Positions 24,897 to 32,801 of a stretch of 64,000 bases of DNA are shown piece by piece (the stretch's first letter is position 1; each line of letters opens with the position of its first letter). The notes under the pieces are model-generated. The model saw only the letters and a list, made by a program, of their open reading frames with translations. It did not search any database and was not told where the DNA came from. Position numbers and translations under genes: made by a program. The DNA is from 62-47 sp044463945 (GTDB lineage: Bacteria; Pseudomonadota; Alphaproteobacteria; Rhizobiales; Xanthobacteraceae): contig JBIQLW010000004.1 in NCBI GenBank assembly GCA_044463945.1, forward strand, positions 97,208 to 161,207. Reading direction: 5' to 3'.

Positions 24897-25060
24897 ACAT
24901 CTACCACGTATTCATCGACGACAACGAGGGCGGCTTCATGATTGCGCTCGCGCTGTACAGCCTGGAGCAAGTGCAATTGGTTGGCGAGTCGTTTCCGACA
25001 ATCTCCCGCATCGACACGTGGGACGGCAACAACATCTTTGAGCGAAAGACGGTGCATTGA
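24893..25060 (+). CDS. Small phage protein
   Basis: 55 residues, MNIYHVFIDDNEGGFMIALA then VQLVGESFPTISRIDTWDGN. It is held between two coupling overlaps (ATGA at its start, TGATG at its end). Alpha/beta pattern, no known motif. Shorter than usual ORF limits, but the position in the operon leaves little doubt. Confidence 0.6.
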   Translation: MNIYHVFIDDNEGGFMIALALYSLEQVQLVGESFPTISRIDTWDGNNIFERKTVH

Positions 25061-25611
25061 TGAGCAATACCGAAACCACTGTTGCTACAGCACGCGCTCC
25101 GCGCGGCAGTAGCAACATCATGCTGGACGTTCAACTGATCGAGTTGGAAATCGCGCGCCTCGTCGAAGAGTGCCCTGAACTGGCGGACGACGAGGACCTC
25201 CGCGCCGACATGATTGAGGGCAGCACTGCGGCTTATGACGTGCTGGACAGGATCCTGACGAAGATGCGCGAGGCTGAGGCTGACGCGGACGGAATTACCA
25301 TCCGCATGAACCGCCTTGACGCGCGCAAGACTGCCGCCGTTGGCCGCAAGGAGGCCATGCGACGCCTCGCGCTGCGCCTTATGACGGCAGGCGACCTGCG
25401 CAGCGTTAAGCTACCCGAAGGCACGCTTTCGCGCGTGAAGGGCCGCGAGTCCGTAGAGGTTACGGACGAATCCGCTCTGCCAAGCTGGGCGTTCAAGACG
25501 GAGGTTGTGTCCAAGCCGAGCAAAGTCGCGATCAAAGAGGCGCTGGATGCGGGCATTGTTGTGCCTGGTGCGCAGCGCGTGGTTGGCGATGAAACGTTGC
25601 AGGTGCGGTGA
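25060..25611 (+). CDS. Siphovirus Gp157 family protein
   Basis: 183 residues from the ATG at 25060. Long helical N-terminus (ELEIARLVEECPELADDEDL, AAYDVLDRILTKMREAEADA) and the family-typical MRRLALRLMTAGDLRSVKLP followed by LPSWAFKTEVVSKPSKVAIK and VPGAQRVVGDETLQVR. Gp157 proteins accompany phage SSAP/Sak recombination genes and have been linked with phage resistance in Streptococcus; the mechanism is not known. Confidence 0.85.
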   Translation: MSNTETTVATARAPRGSSNIMLDVQLIELEIARLVEECPELADDEDLRADMIEGSTAAYDVLDRILTKMREAEADADGITIRMNRLDARKTAAVGRKEAMRRLALRLMTAGDLRSVKLPEGTLSRVKGRESVEVTDESALPSWAFKTEVVSKPSKVAIKEALDAGIVVPGAQRVVGDETLQVR

Positions 25612-26201
25612 TGGGAAAGGTTGCGCAATCAGCTAACGCAGAAGGCGCAACGAAACGTTGTACTACCTGCAGCACGGATAAGGCGCGCTCGGAGTTCTAC
25701 GCAGACAAGCGCGCATCGTCTGGCCTTCAGGCAGAGTGCAAGGAGTGCGTAAAGGCGAAGGCGAAAAGTCGGTATGCAAAAACAGGCTCTTCCGTGACTG
25801 TTAGAGATGGTTGCACAGAGCCTCATTCATGCTGTGCCATCGGCCCCACTATCTGCAACAAATGCCATATGCGCAGACTGGTAAATTCTGACGCTCACAA
25901 GTCGCGCGCCAGGGCAACTGTAGCGAAAAGAAACGCAGACCGTGAATTCAAGGAGGCGTCTGCAAAGAGGCTGAAAAAGTTGAATCTGGATGAAGACTTT
26001 ACAAGCCGTCGGGTTCACGCATTGCGCTCTAGCATTGGTGCGAAAGGTAGGGATCACGCCAAACACCTTATCAATCGTGATGCTGAAATGGAGGCAAAAA
26101 GACTCGGGGCAATACACGACTATTTTGAATACGAGCACGCCATGCGTCGCATGGAGCAGGAGGAACTAGAATGGCAAGCACAGCAGGAGAGGGCGGAATG
26201 A
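25611..26201 (+). CDS. Phage protein with CxxC zinc-ribbon N-terminus
   Basis: 196 residues from the ATG at 25611 (TGATG). Two CxxC pairs (KRCTTCSTDKARSEFYADKR, AECKECVKAK) form a zinc knuckle often seen at the N-terminus of phage HNH proteins. A second cluster is SCCAIGPTICNKCHMRR. The rest is Lys/Arg/Glu-rich and helical (HAMRRMEQEELEWQAQQERA). No HNH catalytic histidines are evident. Likely nucleic-acid binding. Confidence 0.55.
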   Translation: MGKVAQSANAEGATKRCTTCSTDKARSEFYADKRASSGLQAECKECVKAKAKSRYAKTGSSVTVRDGCTEPHSCCAIGPTICNKCHMRRLVNSDAHKSRARATVAKRNADREFKEASAKRLKKLNLDEDFTSRRVHALRSSIGAKGRDHAKHLINRDAEMEAKRLGAIHDYFEYEHAMRRMEQEELEWQAQQERAE

Positions 26202-26554
26202 AGTTTGATTTTGTTGATGGTGTTAGGAAAATGCGAGATGCTGCACTGAAGTACGCAGACGGAAAAGTTCGTATTGGCCTCATGTCTCCCGCAGAGCTTC
26301 ACGCAGTTTCAAAGTCTGTAAATGCGGCAAGTGACATATTGACTGGCTTCGACGAGGAGCGCGAGGAGGTTTCGCACCTTAAGGCGGGCGATATCTGCAA
26401 GCTCAACAGCGGCGGGCCGGAAATGACCATTGGTAAGATCGATGAGAAAAACCAAATCGCGTGGTGTCAGTGGTTTAATGGATATCATGGCGGCTACAAC
26501 AATCATACGTTCAAGCTGTCCTGCCTAACTGCTGTCGCGCAAGCACAGCAGTAG
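26198..26554 (+). CDS. DUF2158/YodC-like protein
   Basis: 118 residues from the ATG at 26198, which overlaps the upstream TGA. The C-terminal half, HLKAGDICKLNSGGPEMTIG then AWCQWFNG, matches the small YodC/DUF2158 fold (a beta-barrel with GDxVxLxSGGPxMTV and CxWF). The N-terminal half is helical (VRKMRDAALKYADGKVRIGL). Function unknown. Confidence 0.7.
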   Translation: MKFDFVDGVRKMRDAALKYADGKVRIGLMSPAELHAVSKSVNAASDILTGFDEEREEVSHLKAGDICKLNSGGPEMTIGKIDEKNQIAWCQWFNGYHGGYNNHTFKLSCLTAVAQAQQ

Positions 26555-26572
26555 CCTCCTAGCTCCAACCCC

Positions 26573-26598
26573 GGCTGCACTACGCAAGTTGTGCAGCC
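26573..26598. other. Intercistronic hairpin before the clamp gene
   Basis: GGCTGCAC (26573-26580) pairs with GTGCAGCC (26591-26598). Another hairpin, CTGCTGT/ACAGCAG, covers the end of the preceding gene at about 26530-26552. Possible operon segmentation signals. Confidence 0.5.
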
Positions 26599-26623
26599 AC
26601 CCACAATCTTACATAGGTGAACC

Positions 26624-27673
26624 ATGACCCTCACAATCCAACGCGCCGATCTGGCGCGAATGCTGGCGGCTGTTTCGCGCGTGGTTGAACACCGCAACAC
26701 TATCCCGATCCTCGCCAACGTGCTGCTATCTGCCACTGCGGGCACGCTCACGGTAACTGGCACCGACCTCGACATCCAGTACAGCGCCATGGCGAACTGC
26801 GACGGCGAGCTAAGCACGACAGTCGACGCCAAGCGCCTTAGCGATATCGCGCGCCGCCTGTCTGGCGACATCGTCACCATTACTCACGCCGACGACAAGC
26901 TGGTGGTTAAATCCGGCCGCAGCCGGTTTACGTTGCCTACGTTACCGGTCGATGACTTCCCGCACCTTGACGCGGGCGAACTTGGCGCTCCGTTCCAACT
27001 GGACTTTGCCGAACTTGTCGCGCCGGTCAAGTTCGCGATTTCGTCAGAATCAACTCGTTATTATTTGTGCGGCGTACACCTGCACAACACGGCGGAAGGC
27101 GGCATCCGGGCTGTTGCAACGGACGGGCACCGACTGGCACACAACACCGCGTGCGGCATGCCGCAAATCCCGGCCGTGATTATCCCGGCCAAGACGGTTG
27201 GAATTGTGCCAGCTGGCGAAGTTACCGTTGGCCTGTCGCAGAGCAAAGTCCGCTTTGCCACCGCGGACACCATCATCGTGTCAAAACTGGTGGATGGCAC
27301 CTTTCCTGACTATGCCCGAGTCATTCCGCGCGACAACACCAACGTCGTGACCGTGGAGCGCAAGGCCCTGGCCGATGCCGTTGCGCGAGCAACAGCCGTG
27401 GCCAGCGAGCGCGGCAAGGGCGCAAAGTTCACGGTGGCCGGCGACAACATCGCGATCGACATGCACGCCGATGACGGCACGGCGCATGAGGATGTGCCTG
27501 CGAAGTACAGCGGCGAGCCGATCGAGATCGGGTTCAATTCACAGTACATGGGCGACGTATTGGGAGCAGTGCCGGGAGACGATGTGCGCGTGTCGCTAAA
27601 TGACGGGCAGACGCCAGCGATCTTCCAAGGCACGGGCGATGTGTTAGCGCTGTGCATGCCGATGCGCGTCTAG
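26624..27673 (+). CDS. DNA polymerase III beta-clamp homologue
   Basis: 349 residues, slightly shorter than bacterial DnaN. It retains the three-domain clamp pattern: N-terminal LTIQRADLARMLAAVSRVVE and RNTIPILANVLLSATAGTLT; middle domain AVATDGHRLAHN; and the C-terminus ALCMPMRV, equivalent to the VMPMRL end that forms part of the partner-binding pocket. Sliding clamps encircle DNA and tether polymerases. No phage DNA polymerase was seen nearby, so it would recruit host polymerase III or other host clamp partners. Confidence 0.88.
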   Translation: MTLTIQRADLARMLAAVSRVVEHRNTIPILANVLLSATAGTLTVTGTDLDIQYSAMANCDGELSTTVDAKRLSDIARRLSGDIVTITHADDKLVVKSGRSRFTLPTLPVDDFPHLDAGELGAPFQLDFAELVAPVKFAISSESTRYYLCGVHLHNTAEGGIRAVATDGHRLAHNTACGMPQIPAVIIPAKTVGIVPAGEVTVGLSQSKVRFATADTIIVSKLVDGTFPDYARVIPRDNTNVVTVERKALADAVARATAVASERGKGAKFTVAGDNIAIDMHADDGTAHEDVPAKYSGEPIEIGFNSQYMGDVLGAVPGDDVRVSLNDGQTPAIFQGTGDVLALCMPMRV

Positions 27674-27682
27674 GAGGATGTG

Positions 27683-27916
27683 ATGGGCACCGCATACGAA
27701 GACGAAATGTACTGGACGGCGCGCGAGGAACTGAAGGACGAGGCCATGACGGCCATCGCCCAAATACGCGCTGGCAAAACAGACGACGCAATCGTGACGC
27801 TTGAGCGCGCCTTCCTCCCGGCTTGGGAGGACATGGCGGCCTGTGAGGATCGGTATAGGGAAGTGATGGCAGATAAAGCACGCACTCCACCAGCGCAAGC
27901 ACAGGAGGCAGCATGA
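27683..27916 (+). CDS. Small phage protein
   Basis: 77 residues from the ATG at 27683 (AGGAGG upstream). Acidic, helical: YWTAREELKDEAMTAIAQIR then LERAFLPAWEDMAACEDRYR. No motif recognised. ATGA overlap with the next gene. Confidence 0.55.
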   Translation: MGTAYEDEMYWTAREELKDEAMTAIAQIRAGKTDDAIVTLERAFLPAWEDMAACEDRYREVMADKARTPPAQAQEAA

Positions 27917-28110
27917 ACTGGCGCGACGAATACAAAGAACTCGAAATCAGTTGGCACCAACTGAAGGACGAATATTCCGAACTGGCACGCGCGTTAGGTG
28001 CGCCTGGCGATCCGTTCTGGGGCGACCCGCTGGACGCACACCCCGCCATCCTTGCCCGCGCTCGTGCGTGCAAGGCGGCTTATGACGGTGTGCGGGAAGG
28101 GGTGCGGTGA
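27913..28110 (+). CDS. Small phage protein, paralogue of next gene
   Basis: 65 residues: MNWRDEYKELEISWHQLKDE, later ILARARACKAAYDGVREG. The start MNW-R/K-x-E and the end A-R-AC-K/R-x-AYD repeat in the next gene, suggesting a tandem duplication. Coupled by ATGA and TGATG junctions. Function unknown. Confidence 0.55.
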   Translation: MNWRDEYKELEISWHQLKDEYSELARALGAPGDPFWGDPLDAHPAILARARACKAAYDGVREGVR

Positions 28111-28292
28111 TGAACTGGAAAGCGGAAGCAGACTTGTGGCGACGCAATGCAGAGCATCTTGGCGACAAGTACCAAGCCGTCTGCATTGCGCTGGGGATCG
28201 ACAAAAACGCGCTTAAGCACGAGGCCGTAGAGCGAGCCTTGGCATGTAGGAACGCCTACGACCGGTTGCGCGCGCTAGAGAGCCGTAAATAA
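28110..28292 (+). CDS. Small phage protein, paralogue of previous gene
   Basis: 60 residues: MNWKAEADLWRRNAEHLGDK, then ALACRNAYDRLRALESRK. Helical and basic at the end. Shares the ends described for its upstream neighbour. TAATG junction with the nuclease gene. Confidence 0.55.
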   Translation: MNWKAEADLWRRNAEHLGDKYQAVCIALGIDKNALKHEAVERALACRNAYDRLRALESRK

Positions 28293-29260
28293 TGGCCCCC
28301 CTCCCACAACCAATTCCACCCACCATACGCGCCATCTATGCAGCGTATGAGGCAGATAGTGAACCTCGGGATGGTCGCTCAATATCCGTGTCAACACTTG
28401 CAGACGAATGCGCGAGAAACCTCTGGTATAATCTGCGCTGGACCACGCCGCATGAGCATATCAATGGCCGCACCTTAAGGCTGTTTGAAACCGGCAACAT
28501 CGAGGAGCAGCGCTGGATCGACAATCTCCGCCGCATCGGCTGCGAGGTCGTCGACCGTGACGAAAACGGCCGACAGATTATGGTTGAGGCGTGCGACGGT
28601 CATGTGAGGGGTTATCTGGACTCGGAAATCCTTGGCTTGCCCGAAGCGCCGAAGACAATCCATGTCGGTGAAATGAAGTCGCACAACTTGAAGTCATTCA
28701 CCGACCTCAAGAAGCGCGGCGTGCGGCTATCGAAGCCGCATCATTTTGGACAGATCCAAACCTACATGCACCAGCGCGGGCGCTCACGTGGCATCTACCT
28801 AGCTGTTTGCAAGGATAACGATGAACTGTACGCAGAGCGGCTTGAACTGGACCTGCCTTACGTGACGCGCCTTCTGGCTCGCGCCGAGCACATTATTAAG
28901 GCGAACGAGCCGCCACCGAAACTGCACGAAGATCCAAACGCCAAAATGGCGTTCGCGTGCGGCTGGTGCAAACATCGTCAGGTTTGTCATGATGGAGATA
29001 TGCCACGGCGAAATTGTAGAACGTGCCTTTACAGCACGCCAGAGGCTGGCGGGCAGTGGTCGTGCGCGAAATGGCACAAGCCTCTGAGCTATGATGAACA
29101 GCAAGCCGGGTGCAGTAGCCACTTATACCTACCCGGCCTCGTACCAGGCGAGCAGATCGATTGCGATGAAGAGGCCGGCACCGTGACGTACCTCGTTAAC
29201 GGCAAAACGTGGGTGGATGGGGCGGCGAACGATAACAGGAAGATGGAGAAGGTGGGGTGA
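28292..29260 (+). CDS. PD-(D/E)XK nuclease, Cas4/exonuclease-like
   Basis: 322 residues. The N-terminal RSISVSTLADECARNLWYNL is the usual entry helix; the catalytic core has DGHVRGYLD followed by VGEMKS, the D...ExK signature, and HFGQIQTYMHQRGRSRGIY as the motif-QxxxY helix. A cysteine cluster near the C-terminus (FACGWCKHRQVC, then NCRTCLY) could hold zinc or an Fe-S cluster, as in Cas4/AddB-type enzymes. Ends GAANDNRKMEKVG. In this operon it is the likely end-resecting nuclease for Sak4/DUF669 recombination. Confidence 0.8.
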   Translation: MAPLPQPIPPTIRAIYAAYEADSEPRDGRSISVSTLADECARNLWYNLRWTTPHEHINGRTLRLFETGNIEEQRWIDNLRRIGCEVVDRDENGRQIMVEACDGHVRGYLDSEILGLPEAPKTIHVGEMKSHNLKSFTDLKKRGVRLSKPHHFGQIQTYMHQRGRSRGIYLAVCKDNDELYAERLELDLPYVTRLLARAEHIIKANEPPPKLHEDPNAKMAFACGWCKHRQVCHDGDMPRRNCRTCLYSTPEAGGQWSCAKWHKPLSYDEQQAGCSSHLYLPGLVPGEQIDCDEEAGTVTYLVNGKTWVDGAANDNRKMEKVG

Positions 29261-29493
29261 TACATCTAAAGCCAACGTCTAGAGGATTCCAGCGCGGGTT
29301 GTTTGTCGACCGCTACGGCGCAGAATGCAGCATTCAGGAAAGCTCTCTTGCAACTGAATCGTGCGTTTGGCTTGGGTGCAGAGGGAATATGGCACACCTT
29401 ACCCAAGACATGGCAGCAGACTTAATCCCTCTGTTGCAACATTTTGTGGACACGGGGCATTTGCCTGCCGCCACGCAAGTAGGTGCCGCATGA
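29257..29493 (+). CDS. Small phage protein (GTG start)
   Basis: 78 residues starting at GTG within the preceding GTGA. IHLKPTSRGFQRGLFVDRYG and CSIQESSLATESCVWLGC followed by MAADLIPLLQHFVDTGHLP. Compact alpha/beta; a similar type occurs in many phage early operons. Function unknown. Confidence 0.55.
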   Translation: MIHLKPTSRGFQRGLFVDRYGAECSIQESSLATESCVWLGCRGNMAHLTQDMAADLIPLLQHFVDTGHLPAATQVGAA

Positions 29494-29999
29494 CCCGCAC
29501 TCCAGCCAACGACAATACTCCACAGCAGCTCACGCAGCCCCAGCCCCGCCCCGCATGGTTCGATGCCCTTCTTCTGCAACACGACCCATTCATCCGCGCT
29601 CGTATTCATAAGCTGGAAAAAGACGTCGAAAAGCACGAAGACATTTATCAATCGACATGTTTACGCGCACTAGAGAAGTGGAGGACATATCGTCAGGATG
29701 GAAACTTCGCCGGTTGGCTCCACTGGGCAGTTTTTGCATCGACGCATAAACGTCAAAAAAGCGCCGAGTACGGCCCGGCACTGCGCGCCACAGAGCCGTC
29801 GCAGGAATATGCAGCGGACCTCTCACGGGCGGTTGAGGAGTGTAGCGATGAGATTCTTCTGTCGGCTATTGGGTATTCAAAAGCGGAAATTGGCCGGCAG
29901 GAAGGTCTGACGGGCGAAGCTATCTATTATCGAATTAAAGCCGCGCGCGCTTCTATGTGCGGTGATGCGGCGAATGATAACAATAAGAAGGCGGCGTGA
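29490..29999 (+). CDS. ECF sigma-factor-like protein, phage-encoded
   Basis: 169 residues from the ATG at 29490. Residues about 30-90 (EKHEDIYQSTCLRALEKWRT, FAGWLHWAVFASTHKRQ) follow the region-2 pattern of sigma-70 family factors. Residues about 128-158 (ILLSAIGYSKAEIGRQEGLT, AIYYRIKAARASM) follow region 4 with its helix-turn-helix. Such a protein could redirect host RNA polymerase to phage promoters. The loop between regions is short, as in ECF factors. NDN peptides at both termini. No anti-sigma gene recognised next to it. Confidence 0.7.
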   Translation: MTRTPANDNTPQQLTQPQPRPAWFDALLLQHDPFIRARIHKLEKDVEKHEDIYQSTCLRALEKWRTYRQDGNFAGWLHWAVFASTHKRQKSAEYGPALRATEPSQEYAADLSRAVEECSDEILLSAIGYSKAEIGRQEGLTGEAIYYRIKAARASMCGDAANDNNKKAA

Positions 30000-30796
30000 T
30001 GGCTGAGCAGAACGAATTTCCGCTGGCTGTGAATGATAATGAGCCTAGGCGCGCTAAAATCGGCGAGGCCCGCGCGTTTCTTAATGATGTCATCGCGCGC
30101 AAGGACGAAATAACCGGGTGTGTATTTTGGCCATTCTATCGGGACCATAAAGGTTACGCGCGCATCACCATTAACTCTCAGCCTGGTCTTGCACACAGGT
30201 ACGTCTGTAAAGCAGTAAACGGTGATCCGCCGCCTGGTCGCCCACAGGCGGCCCATAATTGCGGCAACGGGAAGCACGGTTGCATTAGCCCGTTCTGTCT
30301 TCGATGGGCTACGCAAGTTGAAAATGAGGCCGACAAGGTAATTCACGGCACCAAACTGATTGGCGAGGCCGCGCCATGGTCTAAGGTAACGGCGGAGACA
30401 GCCCGCATGGTACATGTCTTGCGTGCAGAGGGTAAAACTCAGGAGTATATCGCGTCCAGCCTCAACATCTTGAGACAACAGGTGGGCCGCATAGCGTCGG
30501 GCGATAGATGGAAACACGTCCATCCAGATAACGATCCGGTTACTGCAGAGATGTTGGCTGCTGTGCGCGGACAGCGGCCAACGCAGGACTGCCGTGTAAG
30601 TCTGTTTGATGATGACGTGCGTCGCATCCATGTTATGCACTCTCTGGGTCTATCACTGTCAAATATCGCGCGAGAAATTGGAACGGACTCCAAGCAGGTA
30701 TCTAGAATTGTTCGGATGGAGCGCAGAGCGCATCTGCACCCCGACAACGACAACATAACGGCAAGAATGGTGGAAGAGGCGACGAAAGCAGCATGA
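29999..30796 (+). CDS. HNH-type endonuclease with HTH tail
   Basis: 265 residues from the ATG at 29999 (TGATG). The nuclease half has CVFWPFYRDHKGYARITINS, HRYVCKAVNGDPPPGRPQAA and HNCGNGKHGCISPFCLRWAT: the HNH-like arrangement of phage CNNC nucleases. Two helix-turn-helix-like units follow (MVHVLRAEGKTQEYIASSLN and HVMHSLGLSLSNIAREIGTD), each ending in an HPDND motif. Probably a mobile or regulatory DNA endonuclease. Confidence 0.75.
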   Translation: MAEQNEFPLAVNDNEPRRAKIGEARAFLNDVIARKDEITGCVFWPFYRDHKGYARITINSQPGLAHRYVCKAVNGDPPPGRPQAAHNCGNGKHGCISPFCLRWATQVENEADKVIHGTKLIGEAAPWSKVTAETARMVHVLRAEGKTQEYIASSLNILRQQVGRIASGDRWKHVHPDNDPVTAEMLAAVRGQRPTQDCRVSLFDDDVRRIHVMHSLGLSLSNIAREIGTDSKQVSRIVRMERRAHLHPDNDNITARMVEEATKAA

Positions 30797-32463
30797 CATT
30801 CACGCTCCGTCCGTATCAGGAAGAGGCGGTTTCCGCAGTCATCAAGGAATTTGATGCCGTGGAGTCGACCCTGCTTGTCGCCAGCGTTGGTGCCGGTAAA
30901 ACAATCATGCAGGCCGCTTTTATCCAACGTATGATTGCTGGCTTCCCCGATGCTCGGTTCGTGTGTGCTGTTCACACAAGGGAGTTGGTGACGCAGAATT
31001 ATAAAGCGCTGGTGGACGCTTGGCCGTTTTGCCCGGCCGGTATTAACAGCGCGGCTCTTGGCCAGCGCGATACGCGGTCGCAGGTTCTATTTTGCTCGAT
31101 TCAGTCTGTCTACAAATTGGCGGCAGTCATTGGCTGGGTCGATTGTCTTATCATCGACGAGTGTCACCTGATCAGCCCAAAATCTACGACCATGTACCGC
31201 AAGTTCATTGATGAGCTTCGCACGACCAACCCTGATTTGCGGATTCTCGGCATGTCCGGAACACCATATCGCATGGACAGCGGAATGCTAGTAGACGCTG
31301 AGGACGCACTGTTTAAGACGGTTGCATTTGAAGTCGGAGTTGGCCGCCTTATCGACGACGGCTTTCTTGTCCCGCCTGTAAGCAAGGTCACGGATACGAA
31401 ATTCGACGTGTCAGGTGTTCACACCCGAGGTGGTGAATATATTTCTGGCGAATTGGAGCGGGCCGTTAACAAGGTTGACGTAACAGAGTCGGCCGTCGCA
31501 GAGGTCATCAAGTTCGGATTGGCTGAAGGGCGCAAAAGTTGGCTGGCCTTTTGTGCGGGGGTTCAGCATGCGGCCGACGTGAGAGATGAGTTTATCCGCC
31601 AAGGTATCAGTTGCGCCATGGTCGAGGGAGCAATGGATGCAGGCGAGCGACGGCGCACTCTTGACGCATACAAGCGTGGCGAGATTCGCTGTCTTACGAA
31701 TGTGAACGTTTTATCTATTGGGTTTAATCACCCACCAACCGACCTGTTAGCATTGATGCGGCCGACGAAATCCCCGGCCTTGTACGTACAGCAAGTGGGG
31801 AGGGGTTTGCGGCTTTCGCCAGGCAAGAAAAATTGTCGCGTTTTGGACTTCGCGGGCGTGGTATCGGATCTTGGCCCTATTGATGCTGTCCAGATCAAGC
31901 AACCTGGCAAGGGTCAAGGCGAGGCACCTATTCGCATTTGTCCCGAATGCCAATGCATCAATCATGCGGCTGCGCGAGTATGCATCGATTGTGGGTTTGA
32001 GTTTCCAGAATCGGACAAGCCCAAGCACAAGGCGAGCGCCGATATTACTCCGATCCTCTCTACCGCGCCGCCAGTCTGGCACACCGTCACAGGCCGAACC
32101 TTCCGTGAACACCCGCCTAAGCCGGGGAAGCCGCCGAGTGTGAAGGTCAGTTATAGGCTAGGGCTTAACGTTCAGAACGAATGGATATGTCCGCAGCACG
32201 AAGGTTACGCGCGCAGCAAGGCTGACCGCTACTGGTCCATGCACGGCGGGCAGAGGCCCTTCCCACGCACAGTTGCGGAGTTCCTAGACCGCGCTGACGA
32301 GCTACGCACGACAGCGGAAATTCAGTTGAAACCGGACGGCAAGTATCAGTCGGTTGTGGGCTGGCGTGCGGGCTCTGCGCAAGCTGAGCCTGTTGCAGAC
32401 AACGATAACTGGAAGCCGCTTAAGGCGGCGGGTGAAGATTGGTCGGAGGAGATTCCGTTTTGA
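30793..32463 (+). CDS. SF2 DEAD/DEAH-type helicase
   Basis: 556 residues. Motif I SVGAGKT (32-38), motif II DECH (122-125), motif III MSGTPYRMD, then a C-terminal helicase half with LTNVNVLSIGFNHP and QQVGRGLRLSPGKKN (motif VI). A zinc ribbon follows (CPECQCINHAAARVCIDCGF). RAD25/SSL2-like helicases of this form are common in phage replication operons and unwind duplex or branched DNA. The C-terminal VADNDNWKPL tail fits the recurrent peptide of this phage. Confidence 0.88.
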   Translation: MTFTLRPYQEEAVSAVIKEFDAVESTLLVASVGAGKTIMQAAFIQRMIAGFPDARFVCAVHTRELVTQNYKALVDAWPFCPAGINSAALGQRDTRSQVLFCSIQSVYKLAAVIGWVDCLIIDECHLISPKSTTMYRKFIDELRTTNPDLRILGMSGTPYRMDSGMLVDAEDALFKTVAFEVGVGRLIDDGFLVPPVSKVTDTKFDVSGVHTRGGEYISGELERAVNKVDVTESAVAEVIKFGLAEGRKSWLAFCAGVQHAADVRDEFIRQGISCAMVEGAMDAGERRRTLDAYKRGEIRCLTNVNVLSIGFNHPPTDLLALMRPTKSPALYVQQVGRGLRLSPGKKNCRVLDFAGVVSDLGPIDAVQIKQPGKGQGEAPIRICPECQCINHAAARVCIDCGFEFPESDKPKHKASADITPILSTAPPVWHTVTGRTFREHPPKPGKPPSVKVSYRLGLNVQNEWICPQHEGYARSKADRYWSMHGGQRPFPRTVAEFLDRADELRTTAEIQLKPDGKYQSVVGWRAGSAQAEPVADNDNWKPLKAAGEDWSEEIPF

Positions 32464-32801
32464 TGAAACCACTAGTCATCATCGAGTCCCCGTTTGCCGG
32501 TGACGTCGAAGCCAACATCGCCTACGCGCGCAAGTGCGTGGCGGACTCTGTCCATAGGGGCGAGGCACCAATCGCGTCGCATCTGTTGTTCACACAACCA
32601 GGCATCCTCAACGACACCAACCCTGCCGATCGCAAGCTAGGCATTGAGGCGGGCCTCGCGTGGTATCGCGTGGCGGATAAGTGCGTGGTGTATGCGGATA
32701 GGGGGTACAGCAAGGGAATGGCGCAAGGCCAGTTGCGCGCTACACAGCATGGCGTGCCGGTTGAGGTGCGGTATATCGAGCGCGAAGAGGTGGCGGCATG
32801 A
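32463..32801 (+). CDS. DUF7768-like (nucleoside deoxyribosyltransferase fold)
   Basis: 112 residues from the ATG at 32463 (TGATG). VIIESPFAGDVEANIAYARK then ASHLLFTQPGILNDTNPADR and WYRVADKCVVYADRGYSKGM. This is the small Rossmann-like fold related to DUF4406/nucleoside 2-deoxyribosyltransferases. It may act on nucleotides, but key catalytic residues cannot be confirmed by eye. Frequent in phage early regions. Confidence 0.72.
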   Translation: MKPLVIIESPFAGDVEANIAYARKCVADSVHRGEAPIASHLLFTQPGILNDTNPADRKLGIEAGLAWYRVADKCVVYADRGYSKGMAQGQLRATQHGVPVEVRYIEREEVAA

